64,000 bases of DNA from Deltaproteobacteria bacterium (GTDB lineage Bacteria > Desulfobacterota > Desulfobacteria > Desulfobacterales > JAFDCJ01): assembly GCA_019312835.1 (NCBI GenBank), contig JAFDCJ010000435.1, positions 1-64,000 of the forward strand, in the 5' to 3' direction. The notes beneath the pieces are model-generated. The model had not been told where the DNA came from, searched no databases, and was given only the letters and a program-made list of their open reading frames with translations. Numbering within the stretch: position 1 is the first letter of the stretch; every line of letters begins with the position of its first letter. This document shows, piece by piece, positions 46,985-56,240 of the stretch. The position numbers and the translations under genes were made by a program.

Positions 46985-49615
46985 TTATTTCCCCTGTCCC
47001 ACAACTTCGTACGCCCTGGCCAGCGCTTTATCCAGATTCTCGGGCTGGTTCCCCCCGGCCTGGGCCATGTCCGGTCTGCCGCCGCCACGACCGCCCACCT
47101 CGACCGCAATCTCTTTGATTATATTGCCGGCATGGTAACGGCCGGTTAGATCCTGGGTAACGACAACGATCAGCATGGCTTTGGCACCGGCGGCACTGCC
47201 AAGCACGACGATGCCGGATTGAATTTTATCCTTGAATTGATCGGCCAGGTTTCGAAGGGCCGCCGGTGTATCGACGGAAACCTTTTTGGCCATCACCCGG
47301 ATGCCGTCAATCTCCCGCAGGACATCCGTGGATGCCTCGGCGGTCTCGGTGGCCAGCCTGGTTTTCAGCTGTTCCACTTGTTTTTCAAGCGCCTTTATAT
47401 CGGCCTGCATTTTCTGGATTCGTGCCGGCACCCCCCGGGCTTTATCCCTGAGCAAGTGGGCCGCGTCGTTTAACAACCGCGCCGTCTGCTGAACGGCGAC
47501 CAGGGCCGCTTCGCCGGTCAGGGCTTCGATTCGTCTGACGCCGGAGGCAATGCTTGATTCACTGACGATTTTGAAAATACCGATATTGCCGGTTCTGGCC
47601 GTATGGGTCCCGCCGCATAGTTCCTTGCTGAAATCGGTCAGGGAAACAACGCGTACCCGATCTCCGTACTTTTCCTCGAATAAAGCCGTAGCCCCTGATT
47701 TAAAGGCATCTTCAGCATCCATTTCGGCAATAGCGGTGGGTATGTTTTCGCGAATACGCCGGTTGACAAGCTTTTCGATGGTTTCCAGGGTGTCGCTGTC
47801 TATCAATGAAAAATGGGTGAAATCAAACCGCAGCCGGTCCGGTGCCACCAGGGAGCCGGCCTGCTTGACGTGATCCCCGAGAACCCGGCGCAAGACGGCA
47901 TGCAAAATATGGGTAGCGGTATGGTTCAGGGCGGTCGCTTCCCGTTTGGCCGCATCGACCACCAGGCTGACCTTATCGCCCTTGCGGACATTGCCGGCGA
48001 TCACCCGGGCCTTATGAATAATGAGCCCGGTGGGGTCTTTGACGGTATCCAGTACTTCCAGTTCAAAATTATCACCGCTAATGGTGCCGCAGTCGCCAAC
48101 CTGGCCGCCGGACTCGGCATAAAACGGTGTGCTTTCGGTGACGACTTCAATTTCCTGCCCTTGGGCGGCTTCGGAAATCTCTTCACCATCGGACACCAGA
48201 AGCAGAATCGTCGAATCGCCGCCCAGAGAATCGTAGCCCACAAACTCCGGCTTGATACCGCGGGCCGACAGGTTTTTGTAAGCCTCACCGATGCTGTCAA
48301 AAGCCGCCACCGAGCGGGATCTGGCACGCTGGGCGTCCATCGCCTGGTCGAACCCGTCCATGTCCAGGTCCATTTTTTCATCCCGGACGACATCTTGCAC
48401 GATATCCACCGGGAAGCCAAAGGTATCATATAGTTTGAAAATGATATCACCGGGCACCTGATTCTGACCGCGGGCTCTGATATCAGCCAGGGTATCGTTT
48501 AATACCTTCATTCCCGTGTCCAGGGTCTCCAAAAACCGGACTTCCTCATTTTTTATGATGCTGGTGATAAAGGCGGAGGCTTCGGATAATTCGGGATAGG
48601 CCGGCTTCATGATGTCAAAGACGACTTTGGCCGTTTCAGATAAGAAAGGCTGATGCAGCCCGAGATTGCGACCGTAGCGAATGGCCCTGCGCATGATGCG
48701 GCGCAAGACATAGCCGCGGCCCTCATTGGATGGCATAATACCGTCGCCGATCAGAAAGGCGGCTGCCCGGCTGTGATCGGCGATAACCTTCATGGCCACG
48801 TCGGTCTCGTGGGAATCCCCCAGGCGTGTTTCGGCCAATTCTTCGGCTTTGGCGATAATGGGCCGGATGAGGTCCGTGTCAAAATTGGTGGGAACGTCCT
48901 GGATGATCGACACCATGCGTTCCAATCCCAGGCCGGTATCGATACTCGGTTTCGGCAAAGGCGTCATCTTGCCGGACGCATCCCGGTTAAACTGCATGAA
49001 CACCAGGTTCCATATTTCAAGATACCGATCACAGTCACAGCCGGCGGTGCACTCCGGTCGTCCGCACCCGAATTCTTCACCGCGATCTATTAAAATCTCC
49101 GAACAGGGCCCACAGGGCCCTGTATCTCCCATGGCCCAGAAATTATCTTCTTCACCCAATCGCACAATGCGGTCTTCGGGCAATCCGACATTTTTATGCC
49201 AGAGATCATAGGCTTCGTCATCATCAAGGTAAACCGAAGCCCATAATTTATCGGCCGGCAAACCATACCCATTGGTCAGCAGATCCCAGGCGAACTCAAT
49301 GGCCCCCTCCTTGAAATAATCCCCGAAGGAAAAATTGCCGAGCATTTCAAAAAATGTATGATGCCGGGCGGTATAGCCCACATTTTCCAGGTCATTGTGT
49401 TTGCCGCCGGCCCGGACACATTTCTGGGAAGTGGTCGCCCGCAGATAATCTCTTTTTTCCTCTCCGAGAAAAACTCGCTTGAACTGAACCATGCCGGCAT
49501 TGATAAACAGCAAGGTCGGATCATCATGGGGTACCAGCGAGGAGCTGCGGACAATCCGATGGTTATGTTTTTCAAAATAATCAAGAAATAGTTTACGTAT
49601 CTCGTTGCCAGTCAT
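46985..49615 (-). CDS. alaS: alanyl-tRNA synthetase
   Basis: RKLFLDYFEKHNHRIVRSSSLVPHDDPTLLFINAGMVQFK; LNHTATHILHAVLR; CGGTHTARTGNIG. Confidence 0.98.
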   Translation of the reverse strand: MTGNEIRKLFLDYFEKHNHRIVRSSSLVPHDDPTLLFINAGMVQFKRVFLGEEKRDYLRATTSQKCVRAGGKHNDLENVGYTARHHTFFEMLGNFSFGDYFKEGAIEFAWDLLTNGYGLPADKLWASVYLDDDEAYDLWHKNVGLPEDRIVRLGEEDNFWAMGDTGPCGPCSEILIDRGEEFGCGRPECTAGCDCDRYLEIWNLVFMQFNRDASGKMTPLPKPSIDTGLGLERMVSIIQDVPTNFDTDLIRPIIAKAEELAETRLGDSHETDVAMKVIADHSRAAAFLIGDGIMPSNEGRGYVLRRIMRRAIRYGRNLGLHQPFLSETAKVVFDIMKPAYPELSEASAFITSIIKNEEVRFLETLDTGMKVLNDTLADIRARGQNQVPGDIIFKLYDTFGFPVDIVQDVVRDEKMDLDMDGFDQAMDAQRARSRSVAAFDSIGEAYKNLSARGIKPEFVGYDSLGGDSTILLLVSDGEEISEAAQGQEIEVVTESTPFYAESGGQVGDCGTISGDNFELEVLDTVKDPTGLIIHKARVIAGNVRKGDKVSLVVDAAKREATALNHTATHILHAVLRRVLGDHVKQAGSLVAPDRLRFDFTHFSLIDSDTLETIEKLVNRRIRENIPTAIAEMDAEDAFKSGATALFEEKYGDRVRVVSLTDFSKELCGGTHTARTGNIGIFKIVSESSIASGVRRIEALTGEAALVAVQQTARLLNDAAHLLRDKARGVPARIQKMQADIKALEKQVEQLKTRLATETAEASTDVLREIDGIRVMAKKVSVDTPAALRNLADQFKDKIQSGIVVLGSAAGAKAMLIVVVTQDLTGRYHAGNIIKEIAVEVGGRGGGRPDMAQAGGNQPENLDKALARAYEVVGQGK

Positions 49616-49646
49616 TAAGATCTCCGTTTGTGTGTTGCGGGTTTTT

Positions 49647-49802
49647 CGATTGCGGATTCGGGATTTCGGATTTCGGATTTGCCAGGGCTTTTGCGCCTGC
49701 CCTGCAACCTATTTCGAATATCAAACTTCCAATTTAGGCATTCTTTAAATGATATGGTCCGGCATCATGACAATCCGAAATCTAAAATCCGCAATCCGAA
49801 AT
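49647..49802. repeat. inverted-arm word-repeat element (ATTTCGGATT type)
   Basis: gattgcggatt (49648-49658)/aatccgcaatc (49786-49796); atttcggatt/aatccgaaat. Confidence 0.85.
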
Positions 49803-49805
49803 GAC

Positions 49806-50846
49806 CTACTTGCTTTCCTCCTCGGCCGCCGGCGGCGGTTCGGCGCCTTTTTCCGCAAATCCCAGAGCCGCTCTGCATTTTTTATATAAATCATCATACA
49901 TGTCCGGGTTTTCAGCCAGAAAGCGTTTGACGTTTTCTCGGCCCTGCCCGATCCGCTCGCCCTGGTAAGAATACCAGGACCCGCTTTTGTCAACGATGCC
50001 GGCGTTGACGCCCACGTCGATCAGGTCACCGGTTCTGGAGATCCCCTCGCCGTAGGAAATATCAAATTCAGCTTCGGTGAACGGCGGCGCCATCTTGTTT
50101 TTCACCACCCGCACCCGGGTCCGGTTCCCCACAACTTCCTGGCCGTCCTTGATGGCGCCGATGCGTCGAATATCGAGCCGGACAGAGGCGTAAAACTTCA
50201 ATGCATTGCCACCGGTGGTGGTTTCCGGATTGCCGAAAACCACCCCGATTTTCATGCGGATCTGGTTGATGAATATAACCGTTGTCATGGTCTTGCCGAT
50301 GGTACCGGTAAGTTTTCTCAGGGCCTGGGACATGAGCCTGGCCTGCAGGCCCATGTGGGAGTCACCCATCTCGCCTTCAATTTCAGCACGCGGCACCAGC
50401 GCCGCGACGGAGTCAATCACCAGAATGTCGATGGCACCGCTTCTGACCAGCATGTCGGCAATTTCAAGGGCCTGCTCACCGGTATCCGGCTGTGATACCA
50501 GCAGCTCGTCGGCATTGACGCCCAGGCGTTTGGCGTAGCCGATGTCTATGGCATGTTCGGCATCGATAAAAGCGGCAACCCCGCCATTTTTCTGCGCCTC
50601 GGCCACCGCGTGCAGCGCCAAAGTGGTTTTACCGGATGCCTCCGGCCCAAAGATTTCCACCACACGACCACGGGGAAGCCCCCCGATCCCCAGGGCTTTG
50701 TCCAGGGACAGGGCGCTGGTGGAAATAACCGGCACCTCGATAACGGGCTTGCTGCCCAATCTCATGATGGCACCTTTGCCGAACTGACGCTCCACCTGTG
50801 TCATGGCAGATTCCAGGGCTTTTTCTTTATCCTCGGCTATAGACAT
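49806..50846 (-). CDS. recA: recombinase RecA
   Basis: [50 protein letters not shown]. Confidence 0.98.
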   Translation of the reverse strand: MSIAEDKEKALESAMTQVERQFGKGAIMRLGSKPVIEVPVISTSALSLDKALGIGGLPRGRVVEIFGPEASGKTTLALHAVAEAQKNGGVAAFIDAEHAIDIGYAKRLGVNADELLVSQPDTGEQALEIADMLVRSGAIDILVIDSVAALVPRAEIEGEMGDSHMGLQARLMSQALRKLTGTIGKTMTTVIFINQIRMKIGVVFGNPETTTGGNALKFYASVRLDIRRIGAIKDGQEVVGNRTRVRVVKNKMAPPFTEAEFDISYGEGISRTGDLIDVGVNAGIVDKSGSWYSYQGERIGQGRENVKRFLAENPDMYDDLYKKCRAALGFAEKGAEPPPAAEEESK

Positions 50847-50864
50847 GATTACCTCCCGTTTGAA

Positions 50865-51024
50865 ATAATGAATGTCGAATGATGGAAGTCGCTTCGCTCC
50901 TCCGATTTAACTGAATAAATACTCGTGCGTGATGAAGAATTGCAGAAATTACGCTGCGCGTCCCTTTTATAGCAGTAATTTTTCTATAAAACGACAGAAT
51001 TCCTCGATTTTTCATTCGTCATTC
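50865..51024. repeat. inverted-arm word-repeat element in the recA leader
   Basis: gaatgtcgaatga (50870-50882)/tcattcgtcattc (51012-51024), 12/13; core tcgcttcgctc. Confidence 0.75.
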
Positions 51025-51588
51025 CAGATTGGTTTGTTTTAATTTGGTGTAAACAGCACCCGACGGTTTTAAGTCACTTTTAAACAGGATGACCTGATCG
51101 CAGGTGAATTCATCCGAGCTTAGCGTTGCATGCTCGGCTATCATTTGACGGATCAGATCGGGTCCGGGTGGCTGTTTGATGCGACCCAGGGTCAAATGGG
51201 CCTTGAACGATCTTTTGTCTCTGGCAACTCCCGCTTCGGCCAGCTCATCCACCAGCCGGCTTTGCAGCTCCAACAACGACCGGATGTCCCCGCCAAGGCC
51301 GACCCAGACGACACGCGGACGTTTGATGGACGGAAAAACGCCGATTCCCCTGACAGCCAGAATGACCGGCGAAAATCCCTTGGCGGCGTCCGCCATCGCA
51401 GCGCTTAGGGTGTCAACATCACCGGGGTTGATATCCCCTATAAATTTGAGGGTTAGATGAATATTTTCCGCTCGCACCCAACGGGCCCGAATTTTAAGCT
51501 GCTTTAATTCCTGCTGCACGGTATGCAACAAGGATATAACCGTCGGCGGCAGCTCCAAAGCAATGAAGGTGCGTATGGAACCGGACAT
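51019..51588 (-). CDS. thpR: RNA 2',3'-cyclic phosphodiesterase
   Basis: RTFIALELPP, HLTLKFIGDI, FKAHLTLGRIK. Confidence 0.92.
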   Translation of the reverse strand: MSGSIRTFIALELPPTVISLLHTVQQELKQLKIRARWVRAENIHLTLKFIGDINPGDVDTLSAAMADAAKGFSPVILAVRGIGVFPSIKRPRVVWVGLGGDIRSLLELQSRLVDELAEAGVARDKRSFKAHLTLGRIKQPPGPDLIRQMIAEHATLSSDEFTCDQVILFKSDLKPSGAVYTKLKQTNLE

Positions 51589-51669
51589 GGTGCGTTTTGG
51601 CTTTATTTTTTCCATAAATACCGGACTCAAATTGATTTAGAATAGCAGTTCCTTTTACACATGTCCGGT

Positions 51670-51950
51670 AAATTCGAAATTCGAAGCTCTAATTTCGATA
51701 CCAATCCCGAATCCGAATGCGCCAATGACCAAAACTACCGTAGCATCAGCTATTATTCAAGCCGTGATCCTCTTCGGCTCATTGTGGCTCATTGGAATTT
51801 TTGCAATTCGAATTTGTTTCGGCCCGCCCTGACGCGACTCATTGGTTTTGACTGATAGAAGCCAAACTGTTCTTATAAAGAAAATTCATAGTTTAAAAGA
51901 TGGTCAATCGGTCTGGGCCAGGGATTTCGGATTTCGATATTCGGATTTAA
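51670..51950. repeat. inverted-arm word-repeat element (AAATTCGAAATTCG type)
   Basis: aatccgaat (51710-51718)/attcggatt (51939-51947); aaattcgaaattcgaag and caattcgaatttg words. Confidence 0.65.
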
Positions 51951-52028
51951 ATTAATCTACAATTAACCCGTTCCAGTGATGAAGGAAATCACTAAATTTC
52001 GAAAGCAATTATGTAAAGGTTCGCCCGC

Positions 52029-53198
52029 CTATTTTCCAGGTAACATCATCTGGGGCTCCCCAAGGGTAAACTTTCCAGCAGCGATTTTTTTCTTCAGGAT
52101 ATCGGCAATTTTGCGGGCTTTCACCAGGCTCGACAGGGGAACGGTTGGTATCTCCTGCCCGTTGAGCTTGATAAATCCGCTTTTCAGCTCGGCGTAACTG
52201 ACCTGGCCGTAGCTTTTGGAAACGCCGTTGGGGTAGTCCTTGCCGTAGTCGATGATCTGGGTAACGATATCATCATCGGAGATGCCGGTATAACCGGCAA
52301 TCTCTTCATTCAATAACGGAATTGGGATCCCCAGCCCCACGCCCAGCGAACACCCGTAACCCTGCAGGCTCATGCCGACCAGCCATTCGGGACTCATCTC
52401 TTTTAAGTCCCCCATCACCCAGAGCGTGCCGGCGGGCGATACCGGCACCCCTTTTTTGTTGCGCTTGACCGACGGCTTGTGCTGGGTGCCGTGCCAGGTC
52501 ACATACCCTTCAGCGCCGCCGAGAAAGATCCGGGTCCCCAGCCCGATGGTTTGATAATACGGATCGTTAAACAGGGGACTGAGCTGACCGGCGGAGCAGT
52601 AGTTGGCATTGGCCGCCTTGGGTTTCAATGCCCCCATATAGGTGTAGATCGTTTTTTTGGTGAAATTAACGGCACAGTTGTAATTCTGATAGCCGTTTCT
52701 CGGGTTACACAGGGTCGCCTGGGGCAGTGTGCGCAGGGTCACCTCCTTTTCCACCAGACGATTGGGATAACAATCGGTACCATAAGCACTGGCCTTGAGG
52801 TGGACTTTTTTCCCGGCCACCAGATCCTGAATCACGTGCCCGCCCCCGTAGTTGAACTCTCCGGGGTAGACCTTGTTAAGCGGGTCATCCTCAACCGGTT
52901 CGGTGGCCCCGATATAGCAGTCGACCGCAGCCACACCGGCGTAGGCCGGAACCCTGTTCAGCCAGACTTTCGAGGCTTTAATGGTCGGCACCGAATGACC
53001 AAAATTGATAAAGGCGCCCGATGAGCACATGGGCGCAAAGGTACCGGTGGTTACCACGTCCACCCGCCGGGCGGCCTCCACCGGCCCCTCGGCCTTGACG
53101 ATGTCAATAATCTCCTCGGCCGTGACGACGACCACGTCGCCGGATTTTATTTTGGCGTTGATTTCCCGAATGGATTTATTGATCTTATGCTTTTTCAT
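52029..53198 (-). CDS. homocysteine biosynthesis protein (DUF39)
   Basis: KSIREINAKIKSGDVVVVTAEEI, DVVTTGTFAPMCSSGAFINFGHS, GGAEGYVTWHGTQHKPS. Confidence 0.88.
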   Translation of the reverse strand: MKKHKINKSIREINAKIKSGDVVVVTAEEIIDIVKAEGPVEAARRVDVVTTGTFAPMCSSGAFINFGHSVPTIKASKVWLNRVPAYAGVAAVDCYIGATEPVEDDPLNKVYPGEFNYGGGHVIQDLVAGKKVHLKASAYGTDCYPNRLVEKEVTLRTLPQATLCNPRNGYQNYNCAVNFTKKTIYTYMGALKPKAANANYCSAGQLSPLFNDPYYQTIGLGTRIFLGGAEGYVTWHGTQHKPSVKRNKKGVPVSPAGTLWVMGDLKEMSPEWLVGMSLQGYGCSLGVGLGIPIPLLNEEIAGYTGISDDDIVTQIIDYGKDYPNGVSKSYGQVSYAELKSGFIKLNGQEIPTVPLSSLVKARKIADILKKKIAAGKFTLGEPQMMLPGK

Positions 53199-53204
53199 AT
53201 TTTA

Positions 53205-54590
53205 TCACTCTTTCCCGGTTGTGGATTGAGCCGACTGGATTTTTTGGGTAACATTGTTTTGGATCCATTGCAGATCCCACCATTCGACCGGATTGACGAA
53301 GGTGTCGCCGACCAACATGCTGAAGTGCAGGTGATCACCGCCGGCCATTCCGGTGCTCCCGGTGTGTCCCAATTTGTCGCCCCTGGCCACCGGGTCTCCG
53401 ACGTTAACGGTGATCTGACTTAAATGGGCATACATGCTGAACAGCCCATAACCATGATCCAGAATAACGGTTTTACCGTAAATACCCACCGACTCGGCTA
53501 AAACAACCACGCCGGCGTTGCCGGCCGGCACCGCACTGTTGGCGACCGACGCCAGATCAATGCCCAGGTGCACCTGTCTGTCTATGGGGTTGCCTTGGTA
53601 AAAATAGGTCCGGTGATCCGCAAAGCGGGCCCGGGTCGCCGATTTCGGCAGCCTTAAAAAACTGCCCCGCCAGTGCATCTGTTGAACGGGTTTCTGACAT
53701 ACAGCGGCAATCCGCTGGTAATTGGCCTTGCGAAGATCCCGGTTGACTTCCAGAAAGGCATCCACGGCAGACGTCGAAGCACCCGGGGAAATCTGCGATG
53801 CAAATTCGGGAATTTTACGGTTGATAAACCCGTCGGAAAGATTGATGGTATCTTTCCTGAATACCTTCCGGCGGATATGGTAGTAAAAGCTGCTCTCGGC
53901 CCTGTTGCCGGCCGGATCCACCGCCCTGACCCGCATATCGATATCGCGCCCCTGCTCGTAACCGAGGGCAATAAAGGTGAGGTAAATCAAGGGATCGGCG
54001 AAAAATCCCCCATAGCCGCTATAAAATTTATCCCCAACCTGAACGCCGCTTTGCGAACAGCTTTCAGAGGTTCGAAAAATGACCAGTCCGGCCCCGCCCT
54101 GATTGATATTGTGGGCGCGGCTCAGCACCTCTATTTCCGGTGGCCGGGTATCAATCACCACTGTCCTTTCCAAATAGGTCTTGTTGCCTTTCCACCAATC
54201 CCGCCAGGAGTAATCCAGCACCACCATGCGCAGGATGGCCTCACCGTCCCCGAAACCCAGTTTCTGAGGCGCGAGGGCGACTTTAACGGATGTCTGTTTC
54301 AGCCGGCCGCCTTTGAAGAGGCCGGCCGACGGGAAATCACTCTCATGTAAAACCACTTCCTTGCCGTCCTTGAGGAGCCCGACCCAGAGGCTGCGCAAAC
54401 CGCTTTTGGTATCCGACAGCGCAATGGTAAGTTCATGGGAGCTGCCGATATAAGGTGAGACCAGGTCCAATTCCAGTGTCGGCTGCTCCCCCTCGAGGCG
54501 CACCATTAAGAACCAGGCCAGTGGCAGGATAATCAGCGCGCATCCAACGGCGATGATCCCCAATTTTAAATTTATCTTTTTTGCTTTCAA
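53205..54590 (-). CDS. M23 family metallopeptidase
   Basis: HLGIDLASVANSAVPAGNAGVVVLAESVGIYGKTVILDHGYGLFSMYAHLS...GSTGMAGGDHLHFSMLV. Confidence 0.9.
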   Translation of the reverse strand: MKAKKINLKLGIIAVGCALIILPLAWFLMVRLEGEQPTLELDLVSPYIGSSHELTIALSDTKSGLRSLWVGLLKDGKEVVLHESDFPSAGLFKGGRLKQTSVKVALAPQKLGFGDGEAILRMVVLDYSWRDWWKGNKTYLERTVVIDTRPPEIEVLSRAHNINQGGAGLVIFRTSESCSQSGVQVGDKFYSGYGGFFADPLIYLTFIALGYEQGRDIDMRVRAVDPAGNRAESSFYYHIRRKVFRKDTINLSDGFINRKIPEFASQISPGASTSAVDAFLEVNRDLRKANYQRIAAVCQKPVQQMHWRGSFLRLPKSATRARFADHRTYFYQGNPIDRQVHLGIDLASVANSAVPAGNAGVVVLAESVGIYGKTVILDHGYGLFSMYAHLSQITVNVGDPVARGDKLGHTGSTGMAGGDHLHFSMLVGDTFVNPVEWWDLQWIQNNVTQKIQSAQSTTGKE

Positions 54591-54893
54591 GGTAAACGGT
54601 GGCTCCTGTGTCCATCAGTGGATTCAAAACACGTTGAAAATCAAAACTGATTTAATACCAGTTAACCTGCTGATAATCAAGGGTTGTTTTCGTTTCTTGA
54701 CATTTGGCAGCACGCAGGATAAGTATTTGGGTTACGGGTTACTGAAAGGGCATGGCGCGTGGCGCATGTCGCAAAGCGTTCAAACCAACATTCGGACACA
54801 TCATAAAAATCAAGCGCTGTGCCCTTGGCGCTTGGCGCCCGGCCTTTCAATTTGTTAACCGAATCAACTTATTGACGAATTAACGCATACAGC

Positions 54894-55712
54894 ATGAAGG
54901 AACCTATAAAAATTGACAACTTGAGGGTGGGACAGGGCTCCCCCCTGGTTCTCATTGCCGGACCGTGTGTCATCGAAGATTATGAGACGACCCGCAAAAT
55001 TGCCGGCCATCTGAAAGAAATCACCGCCAAATTGGGAATGCCTTTCATTTTCAAGGCATCCTTTGACAAGGCCAACCGGACCTCGGTGGCCGCGTATAGG
55101 GGCCCGGGCTTGCGCGAAGGCCTGAAGGTGCTCGAAGAGATCAAGACAGAATTCGGCATTCCGATTCTCTCCGATGTTCATCGCATCAGTGAAATACCCG
55201 CCGCCGCCCGGGTGCTGGACATCATTCAGATTCCGGCTTTTTTATGCCGCCAGACCGATGTCATTGTGGAGGTGGCCAAAAGCGGCCGGGCCGTGAATAT
55301 TAAAAAGGGGCAATTTCTGGCGCCGTGGGATATCGTCAATGTCGTCGAAAAGATCACCTCAACCGGCAACCGCCGCATTTTGATCACCGAACGCGGGACG
55401 ATGTTCGGCTACAACAACCTGGTGGTGGACTTTCGCGGTTTGGCGATTATGCGCCAAACCGGTTATCCGGTTATTTTTGATGCGACGCACAGCGTGCAGT
55501 TGCCCGGTGGCGCCGGTAAGAGCTCAGGGGGCCAGCGGGAATATGCGCCCGTGCTGGCCAGGGCGGCGGTCGCCGCAGGGGTCGACGGTGTTTTCATGGA
55601 GGTTCATACCGACCCGGAGCGAGCCTTGTGTGACGGTCCCAACGCCTTAAAACTCGACACCATCCATGACCTACTCTCCCGGTTAAAGACCATTCATCAT
55701 ACCATCAATTAA
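54894..55712 (+). CDS. kdsA: 3-deoxy-8-phosphooctulonate synthase
   Basis: LIAGPCVIEDYETT, FKASFDKANRTS, DIIQIPAFLCRQTD. Confidence 0.97.
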   Translation: MKEPIKIDNLRVGQGSPLVLIAGPCVIEDYETTRKIAGHLKEITAKLGMPFIFKASFDKANRTSVAAYRGPGLREGLKVLEEIKTEFGIPILSDVHRISEIPAAARVLDIIQIPAFLCRQTDVIVEVAKSGRAVNIKKGQFLAPWDIVNVVEKITSTGNRRILITERGTMFGYNNLVVDFRGLAIMRQTGYPVIFDATHSVQLPGGAGKSSGGQREYAPVLARAAVAAGVDGVFMEVHTDPERALCDGPNALKLDTIHDLLSRLKTIHHTIN

Positions 55713-55713
55713 G

Positions 55714-56238
55714 ATGAAACCTATGGTACCCTTGGAAAAGTTAAAGCATATACGGCTTCTTTTGCTGGATGTCGACGGCGTCCTGACCGACGGCGGCATC
55801 ATTTATAACGAAGACGGCGGCGAAATCAAAGTTTTCAATGCCAAGGACGGGCTGGGTCTCCGGCTGGCGATGACGGCCGGAATCACGGTTGGCATCGTAA
55901 CCGGACGAAGATCAAAGGCATTGCGCCACCGCTGCGAAAACCTGGGGATTCGATATTTATTCGACGGCGTTGGTGACAAGGCCAAAATGCTCCCAGAAAT
56001 TGTTGCCCAAACAGGGATTGGCCCGGAGCAGGCGGCTTTTGTGGGCGATGATCTGCCCGACCTGCCGCTCATGAAACGGGTGGGCCTGGCAATCGCAGTC
56101 GCGGATGCCAATGGCATCGTCCGTCAAAGGGCCGCTTGGACGACCAAGGCCCCGGGGGGGCACGGTGCCGTGCGCGAGGTTTGCGAAGCGCTGCTGACAG
56201 CCCAGGGGTTATGGGAAGAGATAATTGCCCGTTATTAA
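55714..56238 (+). CDS. kdsC: KDO-8-phosphate phosphatase (HAD IIIA)
   Basis: LLLLDVDGVLTDGGI, FNAKDGLGLRLAMTAGI, FVGDDLPDLPLMKRVG. Confidence 0.95.
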   Translation: MKPMVPLEKLKHIRLLLLDVDGVLTDGGIIYNEDGGEIKVFNAKDGLGLRLAMTAGITVGIVTGRRSKALRHRCENLGIRYLFDGVGDKAKMLPEIVAQTGIGPEQAAFVGDDLPDLPLMKRVGLAIAVADANGIVRQRAAWTTKAPGGHGAVREVCEALLTAQGLWEEIIARY

Positions 56239-56240
56239 TC

